A stretch of 64,000 nucleotides of DNA, taken from the NCBI RefSeq assembly GCF_001542625.1, contig NZ_CP016279.1, forward strand, positions 1,922,001 through 1,986,000. Direction: 5' to 3'. The translations under genes and the position numbers were made by a program. This DNA comes from Streptomyces griseochromogenes. Its GTDB lineage: Bacteria > Actinomycetota > Actinomycetes > Streptomycetales > Streptomycetaceae. Shown here piece by piece: positions 16,314-24,930 of the stretch. Within the stretch, counting starts at the first letter, position 1. Each line of letters opens with the position of its first letter. The notes beneath the pieces were generated by a model that saw only the letters and a program-made list of their open reading frames with translations, was not told where the DNA came from and did not search any database.

Positions 16314-18536
16314 ATGGATCTCGTGCCCGCACTGGAAGAACCACTGAAGCAGCCACTGAAGTCAGTGCTCGGCCCCGCCACCGCGAAGGTGATGGCCGAG
16401 CACCTCGGCCTGCACACCGTCGGCGACCTCCTGCACCACTACCCCCGCAGATACGAGGAGCGCGGCCAGCTCACGCACCTCGCCGACCTCCCCATGGACG
16501 AGCACGTCACGGTGGTCGCCCAGGTCGCCGACGCCCGCCTGCACACCTTCGCCTCCGCCAAGGCCCCGCGCGGCAAGGGCCAGCGGCTGGAGGTCACCAT
16601 CACGGACGGCAGCGGCCGGCTCCAGCTGGTGTTCTTCGGCAACGGCGTGCACAAGCCCCACAAGGAGCTGCTGCCGGGCACGCGCGCGATGTTCGCCGGC
16701 AAGGTCTCCGTCTTCAACCGCCGCCTCCAACTGGCCCATCCCGCTTATGAGTTGCTGCGCGGCGACAGCGAGGAGGCGGTCGAGAGCTGGGCCGGCGCCC
16801 TGATCCCGCTCTACCCCGCCACCGCCAAGCTGGAGTCCTGGAAGATCGGCAAGGCCGTCCAGACCGTGCTGCCCAGCGCCCAGGAGGCCCTCGACCCGCT
16901 GCCGCCCGCCCTGCGCGAGGGCCGCGGCCTGGTCCCCCTCCCCGAGGCCCTGCTCAAGATCCACCGCCCGCACACCAAGGCCGACGTGGCCGACGCCCGC
17001 GCCCGCCTGAAGTGGGACGAGGCCTTCGTCCTCCAGGTCGCCCTGGCCCGCCGCCGGTACGCCGACAGCCAACTCCCGGCGGTGGCGCGCACACCGAAGC
17101 CGGACGGCCTCCTCGCGGCCTTCGACGACCGCCTGCCCTTCACCCTCACCGAAGGCCAGCGGAAGGTCTCCGAGGAGATCTTCGACGACCTCGCCACGGA
17201 GCACCCGATGCACCGGCTGCTCCAGGGCGAGGTGGGCTCCGGCAAGACGCTCGTCGCCCTCCGCGCCATGCTCACCGTGGTCGACGCGGGCGGCCAGGCC
17301 GCCATGCTCGCGCCCACCGAGGTCCTCGCCCAGCAGCACCACCGCTCGGTCACCGAGATGATGGGCGAGCTGGCCGAGAAAGGCATGCTGGGCGGCGCCG
17401 AGCACGCCACCAAGGTCGTACTGCTCACCGGCTCGATGGGCGCGGCCGCCCGCCGCCAGGCCCTGCTGGACCTCGTCACGGGCGAGGCGGGGATCGTGAT
17501 CGGCACGCACGCGCTGATCGAGGACAAGGTCCAGTTCCACGACCTCGGCCTGGTGGTCGTCGACGAGCAGCACCGCTTCGGCGTCGAACAGCGCGACGCC
17601 CTGCGCGGCAAGGGCAAGCAGCCCCCGCACCTCCTGGTCATGACGGCGACCCCCATCCCGCGCACGGTCGCCATGACCGTCTTCGGCGACCTGGAGACCT
17701 CCGTACTGGACCAGCTCCCGGCCGGCCGCTCCCCGATCGCCAGCCATGTCGTCCCCGCCGCCGACAAGCCGCACTTTGTGGCCCGCGCCTGGGAGCGGGT
17801 GCGCGAGGAGGTGGCGGGCGGCCACCAGGCGTACGTGGTCTGCCCCCGCATCGGCGACGACATGGACGAGGCCGCCGACCCGAAGAAGGCGAAGAAGTCA
17901 CCGGAGGACGAGGCGGAGAAGCGTCCGCCCCTGGCCGTCCTGGACGTGGCCGACCAGCTGGCCAAGGGCCCGCTCCAGGGCCTCCGGGTCGAGGTCCTGC
18001 ACGGCCGTATGCACCCGGACGACAAGGACGCCGTCATGCGCCGCTTCGCGGCGGGCGAGACGGACGTCCTGGTGGCCACCACGGTCATCGAGGTCGGCGT
18101 GAACGTCCCCAACGCCACCGCCATGGTGATCATGGACGCCGACCGCTTCGGCGTCTCCCAGCTCCACCAGCTCCGCGGCCGCGTGGGCCGGGGCTCCGCC
18201 CCCGGCCTCTGCCTCCTGGTCACCGAGATGCCCGAGGCCAGCGCCGCCCGCCAGCGCCTGAACGCCGTCGCCACCACCCTCGACGGCTTCGAGCTCTCCC
18301 GCATCGACCTGGAGCAACGCCGCGAGGGCGACGTCCTCGGCCAGGCCCAGTCCGGCGCCCGCTCCAGCCTCAAGGTCCTCGCGGTCATCGAGGACGAGGA
18401 GGTCATCGCGGAGGCGAGACAGGAGGCGGCGGCGGTGGTGGCGGCCGACCCGGACCTGACCGGCCTCCCGGGCCTGCGCACGGCCCTGGACGCCCTGCTG
18501 GACGAGGAGAGGGAGCAGTACCTGGAGAAGGGGTGA
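16314..18536 (+). CDS. recG: ATP-dependent DNA helicase RecG
   Basis: 740 residues. N-terminal wedge/OB domain (HYPRRYEERG), then helicase motifs: Walker A GEVGSGKT near residue 305, DEQH in VVDEQHRFGVEQRDAL, TATPIPRT, and the C-terminal QLHQLRGRVGRG. It remodels stalled replication forks and branched DNA. Between the two helicase lobes is a charged lysine-rich insert (DPKKAKKSPEDEAEKR). ATG 16314 (MDLVPALEEPL) matches the usual actinobacterial start. A Streptomyces-type intergenic repeat follows the stop. Confidence 0.96.
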   Translation: MDLVPALEEPLKQPLKSVLGPATAKVMAEHLGLHTVGDLLHHYPRRYEERGQLTHLADLPMDEHVTVVAQVADARLHTFASAKAPRGKGQRLEVTITDGSGRLQLVFFGNGVHKPHKELLPGTRAMFAGKVSVFNRRLQLAHPAYELLRGDSEEAVESWAGALIPLYPATAKLESWKIGKAVQTVLPSAQEALDPLPPALREGRGLVPLPEALLKIHRPHTKADVADARARLKWDEAFVLQVALARRRYADSQLPAVARTPKPDGLLAAFDDRLPFTLTEGQRKVSEEIFDDLATEHPMHRLLQGEVGSGKTLVALRAMLTVVDAGGQAAMLAPTEVLAQQHHRSVTEMMGELAEKGMLGGAEHATKVVLLTGSMGAAARRQALLDLVTGEAGIVIGTHALIEDKVQFHDLGLVVVDEQHRFGVEQRDALRGKGKQPPHLLVMTATPIPRTVAMTVFGDLETSVLDQLPAGRSPIASHVVPAADKPHFVARAWERVREEVAGGHQAYVVCPRIGDDMDEAADPKKAKKSPEDEAEKRPPLAVLDVADQLAKGPLQGLRVEVLHGRMHPDDKDAVMRRFAAGETDVLVATTVIEVGVNVPNATAMVIMDADRFGVSQLHQLRGRVGRGSAPGLCLLVTEMPEASAARQRLNAVATTLDGFELSRIDLEQRREGDVLGQAQSGARSSLKVLAVIEDEEVIAEARQEAAAVVAADPDLTGLPGLRTALDALLDEEREQYLEKG

Positions 18537-18540
18537 GGGC

Positions 18541-18565
18541 AGTTCCCCAAGGGGCGCGGGGAACT
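18541..18565 (+). terminator. hairpin within a recurrent Streptomyces intergenic sequence
   Basis: AGTTCCCC pairs with GGGGAACT, enclosing AAGGGGCGC. It begins 4 bp after the recG stop. A related block (AAGGGGCGCGGGGAAC) recurs after ftsH at 48715. I recognise this block as a common intergenic sequence in Streptomyces; it probably acts as a factor-independent terminator. Confidence 0.6.
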
Positions 18566-18672
18566 GTGCGAACGGCCCCCAGGCACCCGCACCCGCCAAT
18601 GACGATCAAGCACCCACCCCATCAGGCCTGCCAGACTGACCATACAAAGCCACCCACGAAGAAGGACCCCGA

Positions 18673-19260
18673 ATGACCCGCGTGATCGCCGGCAGGGCAG
18701 GCGGACGGCGCCTCTCGGTGCCGCCCGGGACAGGTACCCGGCCAACCTCGGACCGCGCACGCGAAGGCCTCTTCTCCACCTGGCAGTCCCTCCTCGGCGG
18801 TCCCCTGGACGGCGAACGGGTCCTGGATCTCTACGCCGGCTCGGGCGCCGTGGGCCTGGAGGCCCTCTCCCGAGGCGCAGGCCACACCCTCCTGGTCGAA
18901 GCGGACGCCCGCGCAGCGAAGATCGTCCGGGAGAACGTGAAGAACCTCGGTCTCCCCGGCGCCGAGGTCAGAGCGGGCAAAGCAGAACAGATCATCAGGA
19001 CACAGCCCCCGGCCGAGTCGTACGACCTCGTTTTTCTCGACCCGCCGTACGCCGTCACGGACGACGATCTTGGGGAGATTCTCCTCACACTCCGCTCGGA
19101 GGGCTGGCTCGCGCCGGAGGCTCTCGTCACCGTGGAGCGCAGCACCAGAGGCGGCGAATTCCATTGGCCGGACGGCTTCGAGGCCCTCCGGTCCCGTCGT
19201 TACGGCGAGGGAACGTTTTGGTACGGTCGCGCCGCCTCTACGTGCGAAGACGCACGATGA
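18673..19260 (+). CDS. rsmD: 16S rRNA (guanine(966)-N2)-methyltransferase
   Basis: 195 residues, ATG start MTRVIAGRAGGRRLSVPPG. SAM-binding motif VLDLYAGSGAVGLEALSRGA, and the catalytic DPPY in LVFLDPPYAV around residue 123. It methylates G966 of 16S rRNA during 30S assembly. The N-terminal RPTSDRAREGLFS block is characteristic of RsmD. It lies immediately upstream of coaD, the common rsmD-coaD pairing. Confidence 0.94.
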   Translation: MTRVIAGRAGGRRLSVPPGTGTRPTSDRAREGLFSTWQSLLGGPLDGERVLDLYAGSGAVGLEALSRGAGHTLLVEADARAAKIVRENVKNLGLPGAEVRAGKAEQIIRTQPPAESYDLVFLDPPYAVTDDDLGEILLTLRSEGWLAPEALVTVERSTRGGEFHWPDGFEALRSRRYGEGTFWYGRAASTCEDAR

Positions 19261-19286
19261 CCGGACCGGAGAGCGAGGGATCACAA

Positions 19287-19766
19287 GTGCGCCGCGCCGT
19301 CTGTCCCGGGTCGTTCGACCCGATCACCAACGGACATCTCGACATCATTGCCCGCGCCTCCCGTCTGTACGACGAGGTCTACGTCGCGGTGATGATCAAC
19401 AAGGCCAAGAAGGGCCTGTTCGAGATCGAGGAGCGGATCGAGCTGATCCGCGAGGTCACCGCCGACTACGCCAACGTCCGGGTCGAGTCCTTCCACGGCC
19501 TCCTCGTCGACTTCTGCAAGCAGCGCGACATCCCCGCCATCGTCAAGGGCCTGCGCGCGGTCAGCGACTTCGACTACGAACTGCAGATGGCCCAGATGAA
19601 CGTCGGCCTCACCGGAGTCGAGACGCTGTTCGTGCCGACCAACCCGACCTACAGCTTCCTGTCCTCCTCGCTCGTCAAGGAAGTCGCGGCCTGGGGCGGC
19701 GATGTGTCCCACCTGGTCCCGGCGCCCGTCCTGGAGGCGCTCAGCAAGCGTCTGCGCAAGGACTGA
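19287..19766 (+). CDS. coaD: phosphopantetheine adenylyltransferase
   Basis: 159 residues. RRAVCPGSFDPITNGHLDI contains the (H/T)xGH nucleotidyltransferase signature, KGLRAVSDFDYELQMAQMN the substrate-binding block, and SFLSSSLVKEVA the second conserved motif. It makes dephospho-CoA. GTG 19287 gives the family length and has GCGAGGGA about 7 bp upstream; an ATG at 19257 overlapping the rsmD stop is the alternative and would add 10 residues. Confidence 0.95.
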   Translation: MRRAVCPGSFDPITNGHLDIIARASRLYDEVYVAVMINKAKKGLFEIEERIELIREVTADYANVRVESFHGLLVDFCKQRDIPAIVKGLRAVSDFDYELQMAQMNVGLTGVETLFVPTNPTYSFLSSSLVKEVAAWGGDVSHLVPAPVLEALSKRLRKD

Positions 19767-19822
19767 AGGGCTACAGTCGTCCCGTCCGTCTCCAACACAG
19801 CTGTAGAGAGTGGCGAGCACAG

Positions 19823-20956
19823 GTGGACGTCCAGAAGAAGCTCGACGAGATCGTCTCCGCGGTCTCCGGCGCCCGGTCCATGCCCATGTCGGCCTCGTGC
19901 GTGGTCAACCGCGCCGACCTGCTCGCGATGCTCGAAGAGGTGCGCCAGGCCCTGCCGGGCTCCCTCGCGCAGGCGCAGGAGCTGATCGGCGACCGTGAGC
20001 AGATGGTCGAGCAGGCCCGTCAGGAGGCCGAGCGGATCATCGGGAACGCGCATGCCGAACGCGGCTCGCTGATCTCCGACACCGAGATCGCCCGCCGCTC
20101 CCAGGCCGAGGCCGACCGGATCGTCACCGAGGCCGGCAAGGAGGCCGAGGAGATCCGCGCCGAGGCCGACGACTACGTCGACTCCAAGCTCGCCAACTTC
20201 GAGGTCGTCCTCACCAAGACCCTCGGCTCGGTCGGCCGCGGCCGCGAGAAGCTGCTCGGCACCGGGCCCGGCCTGGACGAGAACGGCTACGAGGACGAGG
20301 ACGCCCCCGAGCGCAGCCAGGACCCGGAGACCCTGCGGCACAACGCCGACGCCTACGTCGACGCCAAGCTGGGCGCCTTCGAGGCGGTCCTCGCCAAGAC
20401 CCTGGAGGCGGTCGGCCGTGGCCGCCAGAAGCTGCACGGCCGGATCGCCAGCGACGACCTGGGCGCCCTCGCCGACGACACCTCGACCTTTCAGCACACC
20501 AGCGACGCCGACTATCTCGCCGACCTCGCGGCCCTCGGGGACACCCCGGCCGAGCGCCCGGCACAGCCCCAGCAGCAGCCGCAGCAGCCGTCGTACGAGC
20601 CGCAGCCGGCCTATTCCCCCGCCTCCGGCTACGCTCCGGCGGGAGGTGCCCCCGTCCAGCAGCAGCCCGACCCGTACGCGGGCTTCCCGCAGCAGCCCGA
20701 CTACACCCAGCACGACCCCTACGGCAACGGCTACCAGCAGGCCGATCCGTACGCCCCCGCCTCCGGCTACGCTCCGGCGGGAGGTGCCCCCTTCCAGGGC
20801 TACGAAGCCCAGCAGGCCGCCTACGACCCTCAGCAGCACCAGCAGCACCAGCAGTCTCAGCAGCAGGGCTACGCCCTCGACGAGACCAGCCTCTTCGACA
20901 CCAGCATGATCAGTGCGGAGCAACTGCGGGCCTACGAGCAGGGCCGGGGCTTGTAG
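19823..20956 (+). CDS. coiled-coil (DivIVA / F0-b-like) protein with Gln/Pro-rich tail
   Basis: 377 residues, GTG start. Residues 1-60 hold VNRADLLAMLEEVRQALP. Residues 60-220 are a long coiled coil (REQMVEQARQEAERII and EAGKEAEEIRAEADDYV) resembling DivIVA or ATP synthase subunit b, with two near-repeated segments DYVDSKLANFEVVLTKTL and AYVDAKLGAFEAVLAKTLE. From about residue 250 it is Gln/Pro/Tyr-rich low complexity. No membrane segment is visible. A cytoskeletal or polar-growth role would fit, but this is inference. Its position between coaD and yceD appears characteristic of Streptomyces. Confidence 0.75.
   Translation: MDVQKKLDEIVSAVSGARSMPMSASCVVNRADLLAMLEEVRQALPGSLAQAQELIGDREQMVEQARQEAERIIGNAHAERGSLISDTEIARRSQAEADRIVTEAGKEAEEIRAEADDYVDSKLANFEVVLTKTLGSVGRGREKLLGTGPGLDENGYEDEDAPERSQDPETLRHNADAYVDAKLGAFEAVLAKTLEAVGRGRQKLHGRIASDDLGALADDTSTFQHTSDADYLADLAALGDTPAERPAQPQQQPQQPSYEPQPAYSPASGYAPAGGAPVQQQPDPYAGFPQQPDYTQHDPYGNGYQQADPYAPASGYAPAGGAPFQGYEAQQAAYDPQQHQQHQQSQQQGYALDETSLFDTSMISAEQLRAYEQGRGL
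20616..20653 (+). repeat. 38-bp direct repeat, copy 1
   Basis: Identical to 20754-20791. The copies are 138 bp apart (46 codons), so they are in frame and encode the same PPASGYAPAGGAP-type segment in the tail of the coiled-coil protein. Confidence 0.85.
20754..20791 (+). repeat. 38-bp direct repeat, copy 2
   Basis: Second in-frame copy of the unit at 20616-20653, encoding ASGYAPAGGAP again. Confidence 0.85.
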
Positions 20957-21119
20957 CGAGCGGGGAAGCCGCCCCGCGCGACCGCCCGCCGACCACCGGA
21001 TTGGGCCGAGAGCGAAAGGTCCAGTATCCTGGCTCTTCGGTCGCGCGTACGTCCGCGATCAACGCTGCCCGGAACACCTACGGGCCGCGTCCCTTCGAGT
21101 TCGAAGATCGAAAGCAGGA

Positions 21120-21773
21120 ATGGCCTCCAACGCTCGCCTTGACCACCGCAACCCTCTCGTGTTCGACACGCACGAGCTGGGTCGGCGTCCTGGCGCGCTG
21201 CAGCGCCTGACCCGTGAGATCGAGGCCCCCGCGGATCTCGGCATCCAGGGAGTCATCGGAGTGCCGGAAGGCGCCCCGGTGGAGCTCGAACTCCGGCTCG
21301 AGTCGGTCATGGAAGGGGTGCTCGTCACAGGCACCGCCCGTGCACAGGCCGAGGGGGAGTGCGTAAGGTGTCTGGAGCCGGTCGGGCAGGAGCTCGAAGC
21401 GGACTTCCAGGAGCTGTTCTCGTACCCTGACGCCGACGACCGGGGCCGTGTGATCGCGGAACCGGGCGACGACGCCGAGGACGACGAGGACAGGTTCTTC
21501 CTCGAGGACGGACTCTTCGACCTCGAACCTCTGCTGCGGGATGCGGTGGTGCTCGCACTGCCGATGCAGCCGGTGTGCCAGGACGACTGCCCGGGCCTGT
21601 GCTCCGAATGCGGAGCGCGACTCGCGGACGACCGGGACCACCACCACGACGCCGTCGACATCCGTTGGGCGGCACTGCAGGGACTCGCCGGTTCGCTCGA
21701 ACCCGGTGAGAAGGACGAGATGAGCGGCGGCGCGCTTCCATCAGCGCACGCCGACGAGAAGCAGGAGAAGTAG
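21120..21773 (+). CDS. YceD (DUF177) family protein
   Basis: 217 residues, ATG start [21 protein letters not shown]. Contains the paired cysteines of YceD: CVRCLEPV in the middle and [13 protein letters not shown] near the C-terminus, a likely zinc site. YceD proteins are almost always encoded directly upstream of rpmF, as here, and in E. coli and plants are linked to 23S rRNA accumulation. The gene ends 2 bp before the rpmF start. Confidence 0.9.
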   Translation: MASNARLDHRNPLVFDTHELGRRPGALQRLTREIEAPADLGIQGVIGVPEGAPVELELRLESVMEGVLVTGTARAQAEGECVRCLEPVGQELEADFQELFSYPDADDRGRVIAEPGDDAEDDEDRFFLEDGLFDLEPLLRDAVVLALPMQPVCQDDCPGLCSECGARLADDRDHHHDAVDIRWAALQGLAGSLEPGEKDEMSGGALPSAHADEKQEK

Positions 21774-21775
21774 CC

Positions 21776-21949
21776 GTGGCTGTTCCGAAGCGGAAGATGT
21801 CGCGCAGCAACACGCGCCACCGCCGGTCGCAGTGGAAGGCTGCGGTCCCCACCCTGGTTGCGTGCGAGCGCTGCCACGAGCCCAAGCAGCAGCACATCGC
21901 GTGCCCGTCTTGCGGCACCTACAACAAGCGCCAGGTCCTCGAGGTCTGA
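21776..21949 (+). CDS. rpmF: 50S ribosomal protein L32
   Basis: 57 residues, GTG start, [19 protein letters not shown] at the N-terminus, then a CERC...CPSCG zinc ribbon and YNKRQVLEV at the C-terminus. AGGAGAAG is just upstream. It lies in the classical yceD-rpmF-rnc run. Confidence 0.96.
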   Translation: MAVPKRKMSRSNTRHRRSQWKAAVPTLVACERCHEPKQQHIACPSCGTYNKRQVLEV

Positions 21950-21968
21950 GCGGCTGGTGAGAGGCACC

Positions 21969-22781
21969 GTGTCCACTGCCAAGAAGGCGGATGACGCCAA
22001 GGCGGAACCAACCGCCAGGAAAAAGTCGGACAATACAGCCTCGTCCCACACGCTTCTGGAAGGGCGGCTCGGCTATCACGTCGAGTCCGCCCTTCTGGTA
22101 CGCGCACTGACCCACCGTTCCTACGCGTACGAGAACGGCGGTCTGCCGACGAACGAGCGGCTGGAGTTCCTCGGGGACTCCGTGCTCGGCCTCGTCGTCA
22201 CGGACACGCTGTACCGCATCCACCCCGACCTGCCCGAAGGCCAGCTGGCCAAGCTGCGGGCCGCGGTGGTCAACTCGCGTGCGCTGGCGGAGGTCGGTCG
22301 TGGCCTCGACCTGGGCGCCTTCATCCGGCTCGGCCGTGGTGAAGAAGGCACAGGCGGCCGGGACAAGGCGTCCATCCTCGCCGACACCCTGGAAGCGGTG
22401 ATCGGCGCGGTCTATCTCGATCAGGGCCTCGACGCGGCGTCCGAGCTGGTGCACCGGCTCTTCGACCCGCTCATCGAGAAGTCCTCGAACCTCGGAGCCG
22501 GCCTGGACTGGAAGACCAGCCTCCAGGAGCTCACCGCGATCGAGGGGCTCGGCGTGCCCGAGTACCTGGTCACGGAGACCGGTCCCGATCACGAGAAGAC
22601 CTTCACTGCTGCCGCCCGCGTCGGAGGCGTCTCGTACGGCACCGGCACCGGCCGCAGCAAGAAGGAGGCGGAGCAGCAGGCCGCAGAGTCCGCCTGGCGG
22701 TCCATCCGGGCCGCCGCGGACGAGCGCGCCAAGGCGGCCAAGGAGGCCGCCAAGAACGACGATCCGTCGTCCGCAGCCTGA
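21969..22781 (+). CDS. rnc: ribonuclease III
   Basis: 270 residues. The RNase III signature is [16 protein letters not shown], with the second acidic cluster at [14 protein letters not shown] double-stranded RNA-binding domain occupies about residues 180-250 ([15 protein letters not shown] to [14 protein letters not shown]). In Streptomyces this enzyme (AbsB) processes rRNA and also affects antibiotic production. GTG 21969 is used, with AGAGG upstream; a GTG 12 bp earlier is possible. A hydrophilic N-terminal extension of about 30 residues is present. Confidence 0.95.
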   Translation: MSTAKKADDAKAEPTARKKSDNTASSHTLLEGRLGYHVESALLVRALTHRSYAYENGGLPTNERLEFLGDSVLGLVVTDTLYRIHPDLPEGQLAKLRAAVVNSRALAEVGRGLDLGAFIRLGRGEEGTGGRDKASILADTLEAVIGAVYLDQGLDAASELVHRLFDPLIEKSSNLGAGLDWKTSLQELTAIEGLGVPEYLVTETGPDHEKTFTAAARVGGVSYGTGTGRSKKEAEQQAAESAWRSIRAAADERAKAAKEAAKNDDPSSAA

Positions 22782-22793
22782 CCCGAGCAACAC

Positions 22794-22833
22794 CCGAGCG
22801 CCCCTCCCGCAGTCAGCGGGGGCGGGCGCTCGG
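22794..22833 (+). terminator. rnc terminator
   Basis: CCGAGCGCCC at the base pairs with GGGCGCTCGG and the inner CCCGC with GCGGG around AGTCA, followed by CTCTTTC. It starts 12 bp after the rnc stop. Confidence 0.75.
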
Positions 22834-22950
22834 CTCTTTCCCGGTGGGCCCGGGGACCCCGGCGGACCCGCCCGACCCCCGCGATACGCTGCCCACAGCG
22901 CTTCCGCAGCGTTTCCGCAGCCTTCCGTTGCCGCCGCCCCGAGGAGAGCC

Positions 22951-23811
22951 GTGCCCGAGTTGCCCGAGGTCGAGGTCGTCCGGCGCGGTCTGGAGCGCTG
23001 GGTCGCCCATCGCACCGTCGCCGACGTCGAGGTGCTGCACCCCCGTGCCGTGCGCCGGCACCTCGCGGGCGCCGACGACTTCGCGCACCGGCTCAAGGGC
23101 CGCCACATCGGCACCCCGAGCCGGCGCGGCAAGTACCTGTGGCTGCCGCTGGAGGAGACGAACGAGTCCGTCCTCGCCCACCTCGGCATGAGCGGCCAGC
23201 TGCTGGTGCAGCCGCACGAGGCGCCGGACGAGAAGCACTTGCGTATCCGCGTCCGGTTCGCCGACGGCCAGGGCACCGAGCTGCGCTTCGTGGACCAGCG
23301 CACCTTCGGCGGTCTGTCGCTGCACGACAACACCCCCGAGGGCCTGCCCGACGTCATCGCGCACATCGCCCGGGACCCGCTCGACCCGCTGTTCGACGAC
23401 GAGGCCTTCCATCAGGCCCTGCGCCGCAAGCGCACCACCATCAAACGGGCCCTGCTCGACCAGTCCCTGATCAGCGGGGTCGGCAACATCTACGCGGACG
23501 AGGCCCTGTGGCGCGCCCGCGTCCACTACGAGCGTCCGACCGCGAACTTCACCCGCCCGCGCACCGCCGAACTCCTCGGCCACGTCCGGAACGTCATGAA
23601 CGCGGCCCTCTCCGTGGGCGGCACCAGCTTCGACAGCCTGTACGTCAACGTCAACGGCGAGTCGGGCTACTTCGACCGGTCCCTGGACGCCTACGGCCGC
23701 GAGGGCCTGCCCTGCAAGCGCTGTGGCACCCCCATGCGACGCCGCCCCTGGATGAACCGGTCCAGCTACTTCTGCCCCAAGTGTCAGAGGGCGCCGCGCG
23801 TCTCGTCGTAA
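22951..23811 (+). CDS. mutM: formamidopyrimidine-DNA glycosylase
   Basis: 286 residues, GTG start. The protein starts [17 protein letters not shown], giving the catalytic Pro2 and Glu3. The H2TH region includes [19 protein letters not shown], and the C-terminal zinc finger is CKRCGTPM followed by CPKCQR. It excises 8-oxoguanine and related lesions. GAGGAGAGCC precedes the start. The 3' end overlaps the convergent HxlR gene by 28 bp. Confidence 0.95.
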   Translation: MPELPEVEVVRRGLERWVAHRTVADVEVLHPRAVRRHLAGADDFAHRLKGRHIGTPSRRGKYLWLPLEETNESVLAHLGMSGQLLVQPHEAPDEKHLRIRVRFADGQGTELRFVDQRTFGGLSLHDNTPEGLPDVIAHIARDPLDPLFDDEAFHQALRRKRTTIKRALLDQSLISGVGNIYADEALWRARVHYERPTANFTRPRTAELLGHVRNVMNAALSVGGTSFDSLYVNVNGESGYFDRSLDAYGREGLPCKRCGTPMRRRPWMNRSSYFCPKCQRAPRVSS

Positions 23812-24194
23812 CGCGTGCGTGAGGCGAGGACGTCGTCCATGGCGCCCTCCACGCAGTGGATGAGGGCCAGCAGCCGTTCGGCGACCTGGCGGCCCAGGGA
23901 GGTCAGTTCGTAGTCCACGCGGGGCGGGTTGGTCGGCTGGGCCTCGCGGTGGACCAGGCCGTCGCGCTCCAGCGCGTGCAGCGTCTGGGACAGCATCTTC
24001 TCGCTCACCCCGTCGACCCGGCGGCGCAGCTCGTTGAAGCGCAGCGAACCCTCGTACAGCGCGCCGAGCGTCAGTCCGCCCCAGCGGCCCGTGACGTGCT
24101 CCAGCGTGGCGCGCGAGGGGCATGCCTTGGCGAACACGTTGTAGGCGAGGTCGTCCTGATCCGGGGTGCCGGCCAGGTCATGGGTGCTGGTCAT
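23784..24194 (-). CDS. HxlR-family transcriptional regulator
   Basis: 136 residues. Winged helix of the HxlR type: a conserved cysteine in [55 protein letters not shown], and the wing [14 protein letters not shown]. Family members often sense reactive electrophiles or oxidants through the N-terminal cysteine. ATG 24194 (MTSTHDLAG) is the likely start. It is divergent from the flavodoxin-like gene at 24321 with a palindrome between them, suggesting that it controls that gene. Confidence 0.9.
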   Translation of the reverse strand: MTSTHDLAGTPDQDDLAYNVFAKACPSRATLEHVTGRWGGLTLGALYEGSLRFNELRRRVDGVSEKMLSQTLHALERDGLVHREAQPTNPPRVDYELTSLGRQVAERLLALIHCVEGAMDDVLASRTRYDETRGAL

Positions 24195-24233
24195 GGCCCA
24201 AGCGTACGCCAGTGCAGCGCTAACCAACAGGTT

Positions 24234-24254
24234 GCACTAACTCAAGGTTAGTGC
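24234..24254. promoter_or_regulatory. HxlR operator candidate
   Basis: Perfect inverted repeat with arms GCACTAAC and GTTAGTGC and a 5-bp spacer, centred between the divergent HxlR and flavodoxin-like genes. A further partial repeat (CTAACC...GGTTG) lies just upstream at about 24220-24234. HxlR regulators commonly bind such sites beside the gene they control. Confidence 0.6.
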
Positions 24255-24320
24255 TTTCCTGGGGTTGCTGCTTTTGAGCTGTCCGTTCGGGATATTCGAG
24301 TGCTTCGAGGAGCAATCATC

Positions 24321-24905
24321 GTGACCACCCCCGTTGTGTCCATCGCCTATCACTCCGGCTACGGCCACACCGCCGTACTCGCCGAGGCCGTCCGTGCCGG
24401 TGCCGCCGAGGCCGGTGCCGAGGTGCACCTGATCAAGGTCGACGAGATCACCGACGAGCAGTGGGAGGCGCTGGACCGCTCCGACGCCATCGTCTTCGGC
24501 TCGCCCACCTACATGGGCACCGCGTCCGGCGCCTTCCACGTCTTCGCCGAGGCGTCCTCCAAGCGCTGGTTCGGGCAGGACTGGAAGGACAAGCTGGCGG
24601 CCGGCTTCACCAACTCCGGCTCCAAGAGCGGTGACAAGCTGCACACCCTGCAGTTCTTCCAGATCCTCGCCGCCCAGCACGGCATGAACTGGGTCAACCT
24701 CGGCCTGCACCCGGGCTGGAACAACAGCGAGGGCACCGAGCACGACCTCAACCGCCTCGGCGTCTTCGCGGGCGCTGCGGCCCAGACCAATGTGGACGAG
24801 GGCCCGGAGGGTGTGCACAAGGCCGACATCGCCACGGCGGAGCACCTGGGACGCCGGGTGACGCAGACCGCCCAGGTGTTCGCGCGCGGACGCGCCGCCG
24901 CCTGA
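24321..24905 (+). CDS. flavodoxin-like NAD(P)H-dependent oxidoreductase (WrbA-like)
   Basis: 194 residues, GTG start. FMN phosphate loop in IAYHSGYGHTAVLAEAV, then FGSPTYMGTASGAF and AGFTNSGSKSGDK, the pattern of WrbA/NAD(P)H:quinone oxidoreductases. It probably reduces quinones or similar electrophiles by two electrons with FMN. The GTG at 24321 is preceded by GAGGAGC. It is probably the regulatory target of the divergent HxlR gene. Confidence 0.85.
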   Translation: MTTPVVSIAYHSGYGHTAVLAEAVRAGAAEAGAEVHLIKVDEITDEQWEALDRSDAIVFGSPTYMGTASGAFHVFAEASSKRWFGQDWKDKLAAGFTNSGSKSGDKLHTLQFFQILAAQHGMNWVNLGLHPGWNNSEGTEHDLNRLGVFAGAAAQTNVDEGPEGVHKADIATAEHLGRRVTQTAQVFARGRAAA

Positions 24906-24930
24906 CGGGCCTGACGCCCGGCGAACTGCC

